A DNA stretch of 64,000 nt from Mangrovimonas spongiae (lineage in GTDB: Bacteria > Bacteroidota > Bacteroidia > Flavobacteriales > Flavobacteriaceae). This document shows positions 17,586 through 26,253 of the stretch, one piece after another; positions within the stretch are counted from its first letter, which is position 1, and each line of letters opens with the position of its first letter. Location: the NCBI RefSeq assembly GCF_003944795.1, contig NZ_RWBG01000001.1, positions 248,001 through 312,000 of the forward strand. The letters are read 5' to 3'. The translations under genes and the position numbers were made by a program. The notes beneath the pieces are model-generated. The model was not told the DNA's origin. It searched no databases and saw only the letters and a list, made by a program, of their open reading frames with translations.

Positions 17586-18740
17586 ATGTTGTTTTCAGAA
17601 GTTTTAGGGCAAGAACATATAAAAAATCACTTAACTACAAGTGCTAACAATGGGCGTATTTCGCACGCGCAACTGTTTGTTGGCCCAGAAGGCTGCGGCA
17701 CTTTACCTATGGCTATTGCGTATGCGCAATACATTTTATGCAAAAATACTGAAGGTGAAAACACCGGAGGAAATGATGCTTGTAACCTCAAGTTTAACAA
17801 TCTCTCGCATCCTGATTTGCATTTTGCCTTTCCTGTTGCGGCCAATGATAAGGTGAAAAAACACCCTGTTTCGTCTAATTTTTTAGAAGAATGGCGTGAG
17901 TTGCTAAAAGAACAACCTTATGGTAATTTGTTTGATTGGTATAAAAAGTTGGGCATTGAAAACAAACAAGGCCAAATGGGTGTTGATGAAGCGCAAGATA
18001 TTGTAAAATCGTTAGCCTTAAAATCGTATGAAGGTGGTTATAAAGTGATGATTATTTGGATGGCCGAAAAAATGAATACTGCCGCTGCCAACAAGCTTTT
18101 AAAACTGATTGAAGAACCGCCAGAAAAGACCATTTTTATTCTTATTGCCGAAGACGAAGAGCAAATTATAAACACCATTTTATCGCGTTGCCAAGTCTTG
18201 CATTTCCCGCCATTGGCCGAGGAAGACATTAAAAACACGCTAGTTAAAAAGTTTGATATAGCCGAAGCTGATGCGACAAAAATTGCACATCAAGCCAATG
18301 GTAATTTTAATAAAGCTTGCGATTTGGTATATCACGATTCTGAAGATATTCAATTTGAAGAATGGTTTGTGTTTTGGGTACGCTCCGCTTTTAAAGCTAA
18401 AGGCAATAAAAGTGCCATTCACGATTTGATTTCTTGGAGTGAAACTATCGCCAAAACAGGTCGCGAAACCCAAAAACAGTTTTTACATTTTTGTTTGGAT
18501 TACTTTAGGCAAGCGATGTTATTAAACTACAACGCTCCCAACCTCGTGTTTGTAGAACCCAAAACAGAAGGATTTAAACTGGAAAAATTTGCGCCTTTTG
18601 TTCACGGCAATAATATTATGGATATTAGTAATGAATTGCAGGATGCCATTTATCACATTGAACGTAATGCCAATGCAAAAATCGTGCTTACCGATTTATC
18701 CATAAAATTGACCCGTTTATTGCATAAAAAAGCCAGCTAA
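17586..18740 (+). CDS. holB: DNA polymerase III subunit delta'
   Basis: 384 residues. Starts MLFSEVLGQEHIKNHL, a clamp-loader N-terminus. The P-loop region GPEGCGTLPMA is degenerate (no GKT/S), as expected for delta', which does not hydrolyse ATP. Sensor-1-type SRCQ motif in ILSRCQVLHFPPL and KLLKLIEEPPE are visible. The four-cysteine zinc module seen in many bacteria is not complete here. Functions in the clamp-loader complex that places the beta clamp on DNA. Divergent from pgk; ends in a terminator shared with the DUF4249 gene. Confidence 0.92.
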   Translation: MLFSEVLGQEHIKNHLTTSANNGRISHAQLFVGPEGCGTLPMAIAYAQYILCKNTEGENTGGNDACNLKFNNLSHPDLHFAFPVAANDKVKKHPVSSNFLEEWRELLKEQPYGNLFDWYKKLGIENKQGQMGVDEAQDIVKSLALKSYEGGYKVMIIWMAEKMNTAAANKLLKLIEEPPEKTIFILIAEDEEQIINTILSRCQVLHFPPLAEEDIKNTLVKKFDIAEADATKIAHQANGNFNKACDLVYHDSEDIQFEEWFVFWVRSAFKAKGNKSAIHDLISWSETIAKTGRETQKQFLHFCLDYFRQAMLLNYNAPNLVFVEPKTEGFKLEKFAPFVHGNNIMDISNELQDAIYHIERNANAKIVLTDLSIKLTRLLHKKAS

Positions 18741-18749
18741 TTGCCGGCT
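18731..18749. terminator. Bidirectional terminator between holB and DUF4249 gene
   Basis: Stem AGCCAGC / GCCGGCT around a 5-base loop; on the minus strand the one mismatch becomes a G-U pair. A tract on the left and AATTTTTATT on the right serve both convergent genes. The holB stop codon lies in the loop. Confidence 0.75.
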
Positions 18750-18755
18750 TAATTT

Positions 18756-19598
18756 TTATTGAAACGTATATGTTTGTTTATCTACTTGGGTGACTCTAAA
18801 ATACCCAAAAGCATAGTTTTCTGGGTGTGTTGGATTAATGCAGTTTCCTCGTACTTGCGCCGCATTGGAACTAAACGGATCGCCTTGACTATCGTATTGC
18901 TCAATTAACAAACGCATAAAATTGTAGTATTGCTCCGAAATACCATACAAACTAATGTTTACAACATCGCCGGCTTCAAAAGGAGTTTCCTCACCGTCTT
19001 CGTCATCGTCTTTTTCAAAGAAATCGTGTATCTCGTTACCATCTACAAATTCATCTGAACGGGCTTCTAAATAAGGAAACATATCACCTTCTACATCATA
19101 CTTAATCAAATAATGGTTTTCAACATTGGCAGGATCATCAAAATAGAGATTAAGCTCTAATAGTTCATCATCAAAACCACCTTCGGTGCTTTGTGTGACG
19201 TCATTAATATCTGAAACCGACATTAGGGTTTCCGTAGCCTCATAAGTTTCGCCATTATGGAAGACTTCTAGACTATATGTATTATTTAAAATAGGCATAA
19301 AACTAGTGGTGGTATATGTACCATCATTTTGATTGGTGAATGAAAATACATCGCCTGTATCGTCGTTGGTAACCGTAACCGTAGCGTTTGTTACACTCGT
19401 ATTTTGGTCGGTTTCAAAATAAGGTGTAGACATGCTTAACATAATGGTTTGCTCATTTCCTGTTGTCCCTTTTTCCCAGTCTAAAGACGCTTCAATTACT
19501 AAACGCGGTTGCGCTGTTGGTACATCGACATCAATCACATCTTCACAAGATGTTAATGATAGGCTAAGTATTAAAATTGCTATGATATATCGTGTCAT
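18756..19598 (-). CDS. DUF4249 family lipoprotein, partner of the TonB receptor
   Basis: 280 residues. Lipoprotein signal ILILSLSLTSCEDVIDVD with the lipobox Cys near 18, followed by the family start QPRLVIEASLDWEKG and a beta-rich domain. DUF4249 genes are routinely found directly after a TonB-dependent receptor gene in Bacteroidota, as here (six bases after its stop). I infer an outer-membrane lipoprotein that works with the receptor in uptake of an unknown ligand, in analogy to but not homologous with SusD. Confidence 0.88.
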   Translation of the reverse strand: MTRYIIAILILSLSLTSCEDVIDVDVPTAQPRLVIEASLDWEKGTTGNEQTIMLSMSTPYFETDQNTSVTNATVTVTNDDTGDVFSFTNQNDGTYTTTSFMPILNNTYSLEVFHNGETYEATETLMSVSDINDVTQSTEGGFDDELLELNLYFDDPANVENHYLIKYDVEGDMFPYLEARSDEFVDGNEIHDFFEKDDDEDGEETPFEAGDVVNISLYGISEQYYNFMRLLIEQYDSQGDPFSSNAAQVRGNCINPTHPENYAFGYFRVTQVDKQTYTFQ

Positions 19599-19604
19599 TT
19601 CTTT

Positions 19605-21980
19605 TTAAAATTTGAAGTTATATGTTACCGATGGAATAAGGCCAAAAATTGAAATTCTTGTGGCTTCGTTTAAACCGGTTTCCCTATTTTGATTAAAACT
19701 AACGGAAGCTGCATTTTTTCGGTTATACACATTGTAAATACCAAACACCCATTCCGATTTCCAGCGTTTATCTGAGTTTTTATTAGGGATAAAGGTTGCC
19801 GAAATATCTAATCTGTGATATGCTGGTAAACGGTCTTCGTTTCGATTGGAGTAGGTCGCTACCGAAAGCCCTTCGTAAGTATATTGTCCATTGGGATACG
19901 TTACTGGACGTCCCGTTTGAAACACAAAATTTGAGCTAAAACGCCATTTGTCGTTTAATTTGTAAACACCTGTTAGTGAAATATCGTGCGTACGATCGTA
20001 AGGTGTATTATACCAATCGCCATTGTTTATTCCTGGTCCGCCAGCGTTTCCGCCCAAAGCACGTTGTTCTGACTTTGATAATGTATACGCTAACCAACCC
20101 GTAAAATTGCCTTTATTTTTTCTGAATAAGACTTCCAAACCATAAGCTCTGGCCTCGCCGTTTAAAATTTCGGTTTCAATATTGTTATTTCCTATTAAAC
20201 TAGAGCCATCTATATAATCGATTCTATTGTCAACGTGTTTGTAATAGGTTTCCAGCTCCAATGCATAGGTGTTGTCTTTAAACGTTTTGTAATATCCCAA
20301 TGCAAATTGATTGGATATTTGAGGTTTTATGTATTCGCCACTTGGTGTCCAAACATCTAAAGGCGTCACCGAAGACGTGTTAGACAATAAATGTAAATAC
20401 TGTGTAGATTTGGTATAACTAGCTTTAACAGAAGACAGTTCGTTTAATTGATAGGATAACCCTAAACGTGGCTCGAAATTACCAAAGATCTTTATGCTTT
20501 TGCTCTTGCTATAATAGGTTTCACCAGCTTCTTCGCCCCGCTCGTAAATACCTAAATCGCTATTATAAATTACTGGTTGATTGTTGACATAATGGGTTAT
20601 ACTTTGTCCACCAAGTCTAGAAAATGCACTATATCTTAACCCATAATTAACGGTTAATTTATCGGTAATTTGATGCTCGGCACTAATATAAGCTGCGCCT
20701 TCAAAAGCACGTTTTTCGTCTAATTTTAAGTAGTTAATTGACGAGGATTCTGAAGCTGGTTTTACTTCACCTGGATTTACGTTATAGGTCAACCCACTAA
20801 TACCAAAATCAAGTTTGAGGTTATTATTTACGTAGTAACCCAAATCGTATTTAAGATTGAGATTGGTAATATCTGCCGTCCAATCTAGTTCAATAAAATC
20901 CAATAGAATTTGATAGTCGTATTTGCTATAAATAAACGACAGGTTTGAAAACAATTTATCGTTAAACACGTGATTCCATCGTAGATTTCCCGTGGCGTTT
21001 CCGTAATTATTTTCTATAATTTTCGAAAGATTAAACACATCACGACCAAAGTAACCCGAAAGGTATAGCCTGTTGTTTTTATTGAGTTCGTAATTAGTTT
21101 TAAGGTTTAAATCGTAAAACGATATTTTATCATCTTCAACCTCTTCAATCAATGGCATAAACAAATGGGCATACGATGCTCTACCAGCTACTAAAAATGA
21201 GCCTTTATCCTTAAACAGTGGCGATTCTGCAGCCAATCGGCTAGAAATCAACCCGATGCCACCGTTAAGTTCAAACTGCTTACTGTTACCGTCTTTTTGA
21301 CGCACATCCAAAACCGAAGAAACACGACCACCATATTTTGCAGGGATATCCCCTTTATAAAGTTTTATATTTTTTATGGCATCAGCATTAAAAACCGAGA
21401 AAAATCCAAAGAAATGTGAGGTGTTATAAATGATGGCTTCATCCAAAAGTACTAGATTTTGATCGGCGGCTCCACCACGCACGTGAAAACCAGCTGAACC
21501 TTCGCCGTTATTGGTAACACCAGGAAGTAACTGTATGGATTTTACCACATCCACTTCTCCTAAAACGGCTGGCATTTCCTTGATGGTTTTGGAGTTGAGT
21601 TTAGAAACACTCATTTGCGGTTTTCGAATGCTTACCATCTCCGATTCTTCTGCCGTGATAATGACTTCGTCCAGCGCTGTTGATGATGCTTTTAATTCTA
21701 TATTTAGTTTTTGGTCTTTGTTTAAGGTTAATTCTTGCGAATACGACTCGTACCCCACATAGGAAATAATTAAGGTATAATTACCTTTTAGCGCTGTTAA
21801 CGAGAAAAACCCGTATTCGTTGGTAATACTACCAATACTAGTGTCTTTTAAGTATACCGTTGCGCCTAATAAGGTTTCTCCATTGGTGCTGTCTTTGATT
21901 GTTCCGCTGAGGGTGAATTTTTCTTGAGACTGGCTATAAATGCTCGAAAGCAAAAAGAGCATTAAAAAGAGGTGTTTCAT
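19605..21980 (-). CDS. TonB-dependent receptor with carboxypeptidase-regulatory-like domain
   Basis: 791 residues. Signal peptide ending near YSQS; a CarboxypepD_reg-like beta sandwich at about 23-105 (GTIKDSTNGETLLGATVYLK, GYESYSQELTL); plug domain with LLPGVTNNGEGSAGFHVRGG near 150-170; a 22-strand barrel ending ...SVTYNFKF with a terminal Phe. Imports a ligand across the outer membrane with energy from TonB-ExbBD. Ligand unknown. Paired with the downstream DUF4249 lipoprotein in one transcript. Upstream 255 bases are AT-rich and hold only the ompH terminator that I can recognise. Confidence 0.92.
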   Translation of the reverse strand: MKHLFLMLFLLSSIYSQSQEKFTLSGTIKDSTNGETLLGATVYLKDTSIGSITNEYGFFSLTALKGNYTLIISYVGYESYSQELTLNKDQKLNIELKASSTALDEVIITAEESEMVSIRKPQMSVSKLNSKTIKEMPAVLGEVDVVKSIQLLPGVTNNGEGSAGFHVRGGAADQNLVLLDEAIIYNTSHFFGFFSVFNADAIKNIKLYKGDIPAKYGGRVSSVLDVRQKDGNSKQFELNGGIGLISSRLAAESPLFKDKGSFLVAGRASYAHLFMPLIEEVEDDKISFYDLNLKTNYELNKNNRLYLSGYFGRDVFNLSKIIENNYGNATGNLRWNHVFNDKLFSNLSFIYSKYDYQILLDFIELDWTADITNLNLKYDLGYYVNNNLKLDFGISGLTYNVNPGEVKPASESSSINYLKLDEKRAFEGAAYISAEHQITDKLTVNYGLRYSAFSRLGGQSITHYVNNQPVIYNSDLGIYERGEEAGETYYSKSKSIKIFGNFEPRLGLSYQLNELSSVKASYTKSTQYLHLLSNTSSVTPLDVWTPSGEYIKPQISNQFALGYYKTFKDNTYALELETYYKHVDNRIDYIDGSSLIGNNNIETEILNGEARAYGLEVLFRKNKGNFTGWLAYTLSKSEQRALGGNAGGPGINNGDWYNTPYDRTHDISLTGVYKLNDKWRFSSNFVFQTGRPVTYPNGQYTYEGLSVATYSNRNEDRLPAYHRLDISATFIPNKNSDKRWKSEWVFGIYNVYNRKNAASVSFNQNRETGLNEATRISIFGLIPSVTYNFKF

Positions 21981-22185
21981 TAATACTGTTATGAGTTTTG
22001 GTTGCTAAAATTAAGTATTTAAAAGTCTATTTTGGTTTATATTATCGTTAACGTCAAATTCTTTTAAATATTGAATGCGTATACATTATTAACGATAAAC
22101 GTATTAAACTGTTACAACAACAACAATTTAATAATACGCAAATAACTTATTATCAATATATTAACTAATATTAAATCATAAAAAA

Positions 22186-22213
22186 AGCTAGATGACATCA
22201 TCTAGCTTTTTTT
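22186..22213 (-). terminator. Terminator of the OmpH-like gene
   Basis: Perfect 9-bp stem AGCTAGATG / CATCTAGCT with loop ACAT, flanked by A6 on the left and T7 on the right, 29 bases past the stop of the OmpH-like gene. The T tract on the minus strand marks it as that gene's terminator; it could act both ways. Confidence 0.85.
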
Positions 22214-22235
22214 AAAAACAACAGTAATTAGTTAC

Positions 22236-22745
22236 TTATTTTTTTGTTTTATAAGCATCGTTAAGCTCTTTTAAAATCGTGTCGGTTAAGTCGTTTTCTT
22301 CTTTTCCAAACATCACGCTTCCGCCTTCATTACTTCCTAAAATATAGGTGTACCCGTGAGTTTCGCCATACGACTTTACGTAGTCTTTAACCTTGTTGAT
22401 TAATGAATCGATCTCTGACTGGCTTTGTTCTTGAATTTGTTGTTCTTCAAATTGAATTTTTTGCTGAAGCATTTGCTGTTTCTTTCCTAAAGCTTCGTAT
22501 TGTTCTTGTGCTTTCTTTTGAGATAATTTTCCAGCATTTAATTGAAATTCCTGAGCTTCTAACTGAAACGCCTTACTAATACTATCGGTTCGCTTTTGAA
22601 AAGCGTCAATCTTAGTTTGAAACTTTTTTTCAATATCAATTTTTTCTTGATAATCATTTATTAAAGTACTGTTATCTACAAAACCAATTTTTTGTTGCTC
22701 ACAAGATGTAAACAACAAAACAGATAAAGCTAAAGTGTATTTCAT
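22236..22745 (-). CDS. OmpH/Skp family periplasmic chaperone, lipoprotein form
   Basis: 169 residues. Lipoprotein signal with lipobox Cys in LLFTSCEQQK (residue 15), then KIGFVDNSTLINDYQE, the usual OmpH N-terminal strand, and a long coiled coil of Gln/Lys/Glu up to about residue 125, ending in GYTYILGSNEGGSVMF. Skp-like trimers bind unfolded outer-membrane proteins in the periplasm. The lipid anchor is unlike E. coli Skp but common in Bacteroidota OmpH paralogues. Single gene: own terminator and a TACATTTG -7 element at 22768-22775 on the minus strand. Confidence 0.88.
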   Translation of the reverse strand: MKYTLALSVLLFTSCEQQKIGFVDNSTLINDYQEKIDIEKKFQTKIDAFQKRTDSISKAFQLEAQEFQLNAGKLSQKKAQEQYEALGKKQQMLQQKIQFEEQQIQEQSQSEIDSLINKVKDYVKSYGETHGYTYILGSNEGGSVMFGKEENDLTDTILKELNDAYKTKK

Positions 22746-22767
22746 TTTTTTATGTATTTATTTTCTG

Positions 22768-22775
22768 CAAATGTA
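22768..22775 (-). promoter_or_regulatory. -7 element of the OmpH-like gene
   Basis: TACATTTG on the minus strand, 22 bases before the ATG. No convincing -33 TTG. The 190 bases upstream are AT-rich with short C-runs and hold nothing else I recognise. Confidence 0.4.
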
Positions 22776-22961
22776 ATAAAGTTGGCGAGTGAAAAACTTA
22801 AAAAACAAAGTATTAGTAAAAATTATACTTCAAAAAATAATTATAATTATTATTTATTAAAAAAAGGTTAAATAAAGGCTTAAATAGGGCTCCAAAAAAA
22901 ACGCTAACACAAATCTTAACACAAACGCCCTAAAACGCCTTAAAAACCCTTAAAATACGTT

Positions 22962-23813
22962 TTAACCCTTTTTTAGGACATAAATTAACGATGAGTACTC
23001 TCCAGATCGTTTCGCTTTAAAATTTGACTGCCATCCTACCCAAAAAGCTTTTAGTGGATTCTTACTTCCAGTTTTATATTGTTCGGATAATAAGCTCACA
23101 TAAAAAGCATCAAATGTCATGGGATATATTTTTTCGATAGACATATTTTCTTTTGAAAATAATGTTGAAATTGATGTTTGGGAAAAATGCCAAAGGTGTC
23201 TTGGTACATCATAAGCTGCCCAAAAGTTTTTATAATACTTAGCATCGTAACTTTTAAAGTTTGGAACCGCAATTACTATTCTACCATCGGGTTTTAATAA
23301 CCGGCTTAAGGTTTTAATTTCGAAATGTAAATTTGGCAAGTGCTCTAAAACATGCCAAAGTGTAATAACATCAAAACGTTCATTTTTGAACGTTTGTAAT
23401 TTATCAACATCGAAAACTTGATTGTTTGTTTTGGCGTTTGCAATTGTTCTTGCTTGAACATTTGGTTCTACACCAAAAGCATTCCATTTATGTTGTATAG
23501 CCGTTTGTAAAAAATCTCCCGTACCGCAACCAATATCTAAGAGATTTTTTTCTGAATTCGAAAATGAATTAATAAGTTTTAATTTTCGTTTTAAAGAAAT
23601 AGAACGGACCAGATGATATACTTTTTCAAACAAATTCCGTTTAGCATCTGTGTGCGAAATATAATTATCACTTTTATAATACTCGGAAAGTTTTTCAGAT
23701 TTTGGTTGTGGATATGTTTCTAGCATATCGTATTCCGAATTATAGAATAACTGAAATTCTTCACCAGAAACTGAATGGTCTTTTACGGTTAAATAAGTTG
23801 ATTTGTTATTCAT
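22962..23813 (-). CDS. Class I SAM-dependent methyltransferase
   Basis: 283 residues. Motif I LLDIGCGTGDFLQTA near 91-105, acidic end of strand 2 in FGVEPN, motif IV region FDVITLWHVLEHLPN and LKPDGRIVIAVPN. This is the Methyltransf_23 type often acting on small molecules or polysaccharide sugars; substrate cannot be read from sequence. It lies 80 bases downstream of mnmG on the same strand, with a parS-like palindrome in the gap. Confidence 0.87.
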   Translation of the reverse strand: MNNKSTYLTVKDHSVSGEEFQLFYNSEYDMLETYPQPKSEKLSEYYKSDNYISHTDAKRNLFEKVYHLVRSISLKRKLKLINSFSNSEKNLLDIGCGTGDFLQTAIQHKWNAFGVEPNVQARTIANAKTNNQVFDVDKLQTFKNERFDVITLWHVLEHLPNLHFEIKTLSRLLKPDGRIVIAVPNFKSYDAKYYKNFWAAYDVPRHLWHFSQTSISTLFSKENMSIEKIYPMTFDAFYVSLLSEQYKTGSKNPLKAFWVGWQSNFKAKRSGEYSSLIYVLKKG

Positions 23814-23865
23814 ATTTAGATTCTGGAAACAAGTTAGGAATGATAAATTTTTATATTATAATTTG

Positions 23866-23887
23866 AAGCGTTCCACGTGGAACGCTT
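23866..23887. promoter_or_regulatory. parS-like centromere palindrome 1
   Basis: A perfect 22-bp palindrome whose 16-bp core CGTTCCACGTGGAACG (23869-23884) matches the conserved bacterial parS consensus (TGTTNCACGTGAAACA type) in the central bases. It lies just past the mnmG stop. ParB/Spo0J binding is inferred from the motif. Confidence 0.75.
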
Positions 23888-23893
23888 GTAAAT

Positions 23894-25771
23894 TTATCTT
23901 CCCATATAAACTAAAAGCACGGAAATATCACTTGGAGACACGCCACTAATTCGAGATGCTTGAGAGATAGTAACGGGTTGAATTTTGTTGAGTTTTTCTC
24001 GCGCTTCCATACTCATAGATTTAAGTTTTGAGTAATCAAAATTAGGTGGGATTTTAATCCCTTCTAGCCTATTTAACTTATCGGCGTTATTTTTTTCTTT
24101 CTCAATATACCCGGAATATTTTACTTGAATTTCGGCTTGCTCGATAACTTCATTATCTAAATTATGCGTTTGGATATAGTCTTCAACCGCATTAAATTGA
24201 CGCATATCATCTATAGTGATTTTTGGTCTAGAAAAAAGTTTAAACATCTTGTCAGACTGTTTCATTAGAGATGATTTTTTAGCCTCTAAAACAGGATTTG
24301 CCTCTTCTGGCTTAACACTTGTTTCTCTAAAAAAAGACACAAATGCATCCGATTGCTCTTTCTTCTCCTCCATACGTTTCATGCGACTTTCTTTAGCTAA
24401 ACCTATTTTAAATGACTTTGGTGTTAATCTAAAATCGGCATTATCTTGACGTAACAATGTTCTATATTCTGCACGAGAAGTAAACATTCGATAAGGCTCT
24501 TCTGTCCCTTTAGTAATTAGATCGTCTATTAAAACACCAATATAAGCTTCACTTCTACTTAAAGTAAAAGCATCCTTTTCTTGTACTTTTAAAGCTGCAT
24601 TTATACCTGCCATTAATCCTTGCGAACCGGCTTCTTCATATCCTGTCGTTCCATTAATCTGTCCTGCAAAATAAAGTCCATTTACTAGCTTAGTTTCTAA
24701 AGTGTGCTTAAGCTGTGTTGGCGGAAAATAATCGTATTCTATCGCATAACCAGGACGGAAAAACTTGACGTTTTCAAAACCAGCAACAGAACTTAGTGCT
24801 TTAAATTGCACATCTTCTGGAAGCGATGTAGAAAACCCATTAACATAAACTTCTACTGTATTCCATCCTTCGGGCTCCACAAATAATTGATGTCTATCTT
24901 TATCGGCAAAGCGATTAATTTTATCCTCGATAGAAGGACAATAACGCGGTCCGGTACTTTTAATTCTACCATTAAACATTGGCGATCTATCAAATCCATC
25001 ACGAAGTAAATCGTGAACTTCTGGACTCGTATAAGTCATAAAGCAAGATCGCTGTTCGGTTAATGGTTTTGTAATATTTAAATAAGAAAATTTTTCTGGA
25101 TTATCATCTCCTGGCTGTTCTATCATTTTAGAATAATCTAATGAACGGCCATCAACTCTTGGCGGCGTCCCTGTTTTCATTCTACCAGAATCGAAACCTA
25201 GATCGACAAGTTGCTCTGTAATTCCAGTTGCGGCTCTTTCTCCTGCTCTACCGCCGCCAAAATTTTTATCACCTATATGAATTAAACCATTTAAGAAAGT
25301 TCCATTTGTAAGAACAACTGTTTTTGATTTAATTTCTAATCCTAAAGATGTTTTTACCCCAACAACCTTATCGCCTTCAATTAAAAGACCAGATACCATT
25401 TCCTGATAAAAATCTAAGTTAGGTGTTTGCTCTAACATATTTCGCCACTCTTCTGCAAATCGCATACGGTCACTTTGCACTCGCGGACTCCACATAGCCG
25501 GCCCTTTAGATTTGTTAAGCATTTTAAATTGAATAGCGGTACGATCACTTACAATACCACTATAACCACCAAGGGCATCAATTTCACGAACAATTTGCCC
25601 TTTGGCAATACCTCCCATAGCAGGGTTGCAAGACATTTGAGCAATATTTTGCAAATTCATTGTTACCAATAACGTTTTGGCTCCCATATTGGCAGATGCG
25701 GCAGCAGCTTCGCTACCTGCATGACCAGCACCTACAACAATAACATCATATGTATCTCTAAACAAACTCAT
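23894..25771 (-). CDS. mnmG: tRNA uridine-5-carboxymethylaminomethyl(34) synthesis enzyme MnmG
   Basis: 625 residues, standard for MnmG (GidA). FAD-binding Rossmann motif [12 protein letters not shown] at 12-23, [34 protein letters not shown], the [10 protein letters not shown] motif and the C-terminal MnmE-interaction helices ending [10 protein letters not shown]. With MnmE it modifies wobble uridine in tRNA using methylene-THF and glycine or ammonium. Flanked on both sides by parS-like palindromes; mnmG lies close to parAB and oriC in many bacteria, though parAB is not in this window. Confidence 0.97.
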   Translation of the reverse strand: MSLFRDTYDVIVVGAGHAGSEAAAASANMGAKTLLVTMNLQNIAQMSCNPAMGGIAKGQIVREIDALGGYSGIVSDRTAIQFKMLNKSKGPAMWSPRVQSDRMRFAEEWRNMLEQTPNLDFYQEMVSGLLIEGDKVVGVKTSLGLEIKSKTVVLTNGTFLNGLIHIGDKNFGGGRAGERAATGITEQLVDLGFDSGRMKTGTPPRVDGRSLDYSKMIEQPGDDNPEKFSYLNITKPLTEQRSCFMTYTSPEVHDLLRDGFDRSPMFNGRIKSTGPRYCPSIEDKINRFADKDRHQLFVEPEGWNTVEVYVNGFSTSLPEDVQFKALSSVAGFENVKFFRPGYAIEYDYFPPTQLKHTLETKLVNGLYFAGQINGTTGYEEAGSQGLMAGINAALKVQEKDAFTLSRSEAYIGVLIDDLITKGTEEPYRMFTSRAEYRTLLRQDNADFRLTPKSFKIGLAKESRMKRMEEKKEQSDAFVSFFRETSVKPEEANPVLEAKKSSLMKQSDKMFKLFSRPKITIDDMRQFNAVEDYIQTHNLDNEVIEQAEIQVKYSGYIEKEKNNADKLNRLEGIKIPPNFDYSKLKSMSMEAREKLNKIQPVTISQASRISGVSPSDISVLLVYMGR

Positions 25772-25773
25772 AG

Positions 25774-25789
25774 TGTTTCACGTGGAACA
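25774..25789. promoter_or_regulatory. parS-like centromere palindrome 2
   Basis: TGTTTCACGTGGAACA, one base away from a perfect palindrome and within one base of the Bacillus-type parS consensus. It is three bases ahead of the mnmG ATG, so ParB spreading or mnmG expression could affect each other (inference). Confidence 0.8.
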
Positions 25790-25833
25790 ATTAGGGTTAT
25801 ACTAAAATTTTTGGGCTGCAAATATACGTTGAT

Positions 25834-26253
25834 TTATTGAGAATCAAGTAATAGCTTCATATAGTGCTCTTCTTTAGAACGCATGAGTGTCTTTTGGTTT
25901 TCTGTTTTATCCTTATATCCACAATAATGAAGAATACCGTGTATCATGACTCGAGACAATTCGTTGCTTAACTCAACATCAAAATCTTGGGCGTTTTCAG
26001 TAACACGCTCTATAGAAATATAAATATCTCCATGTAGCTGTTTTCCTACCGAATAATCAAAGCTAATAATATCTGTTAAGGTATCATGATTTAAGAATTC
26101 TACATTAATTTTATGCAAATATTCATCATCACAGAAGATGTAATTTATATCACCTTCTTTGCAGTTTTCTAAATCAATAACATTTGAAATCCAGTTTTGA
26201 TAAAGAGGTTCATTAGACAATTGAAAGTCTGTTTCGTAATTAAAGCTAATCAT
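25834..26253 (-). CDS. ybeY: Endoribonuclease YbeY (rRNA maturation factor)
   Basis: 139 residues. The UPF0054 metal motif appears as HGILHYCGYKDKTE; the first two His are present, and the usual third His (GYDH) is replaced by Lys, as I recall in other Bacteroidota YbeY. DTLTDIISFDY and LHGDIYIS also match. YbeY acts in 16S rRNA 3' processing and ribosome quality control. Its start overlaps the DUF4175 stop by eight bases, so translation is coupled. A 62-base gap with a parS site separates it from mnmG downstream. Confidence 0.93.
   Translation of the reverse strand: MISFNYETDFQLSNEPLYQNWISNVIDLENCKEGDINYIFCDDEYLHKINVEFLNHDTLTDIISFDYSVGKQLHGDIYISIERVTENAQDFDVELSNELSRVMIHGILHYCGYKDKTENQKTLMRSKEEHYMKLLLDSQ

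Noticed and set aside
22860-22960. C- and A-rich stretch with repeated CTTAAAA words before the methyltransferase stop
   Set aside because: Irregular, no hairpin or periodicity; probably just low-complexity 3' sequence.
25834-26253. YbeY might be inactive because the third motif His is Lys
   Set aside because: I recall the same GYKDKT form in other Bacteroidota YbeY, so it is probably lineage-typical.
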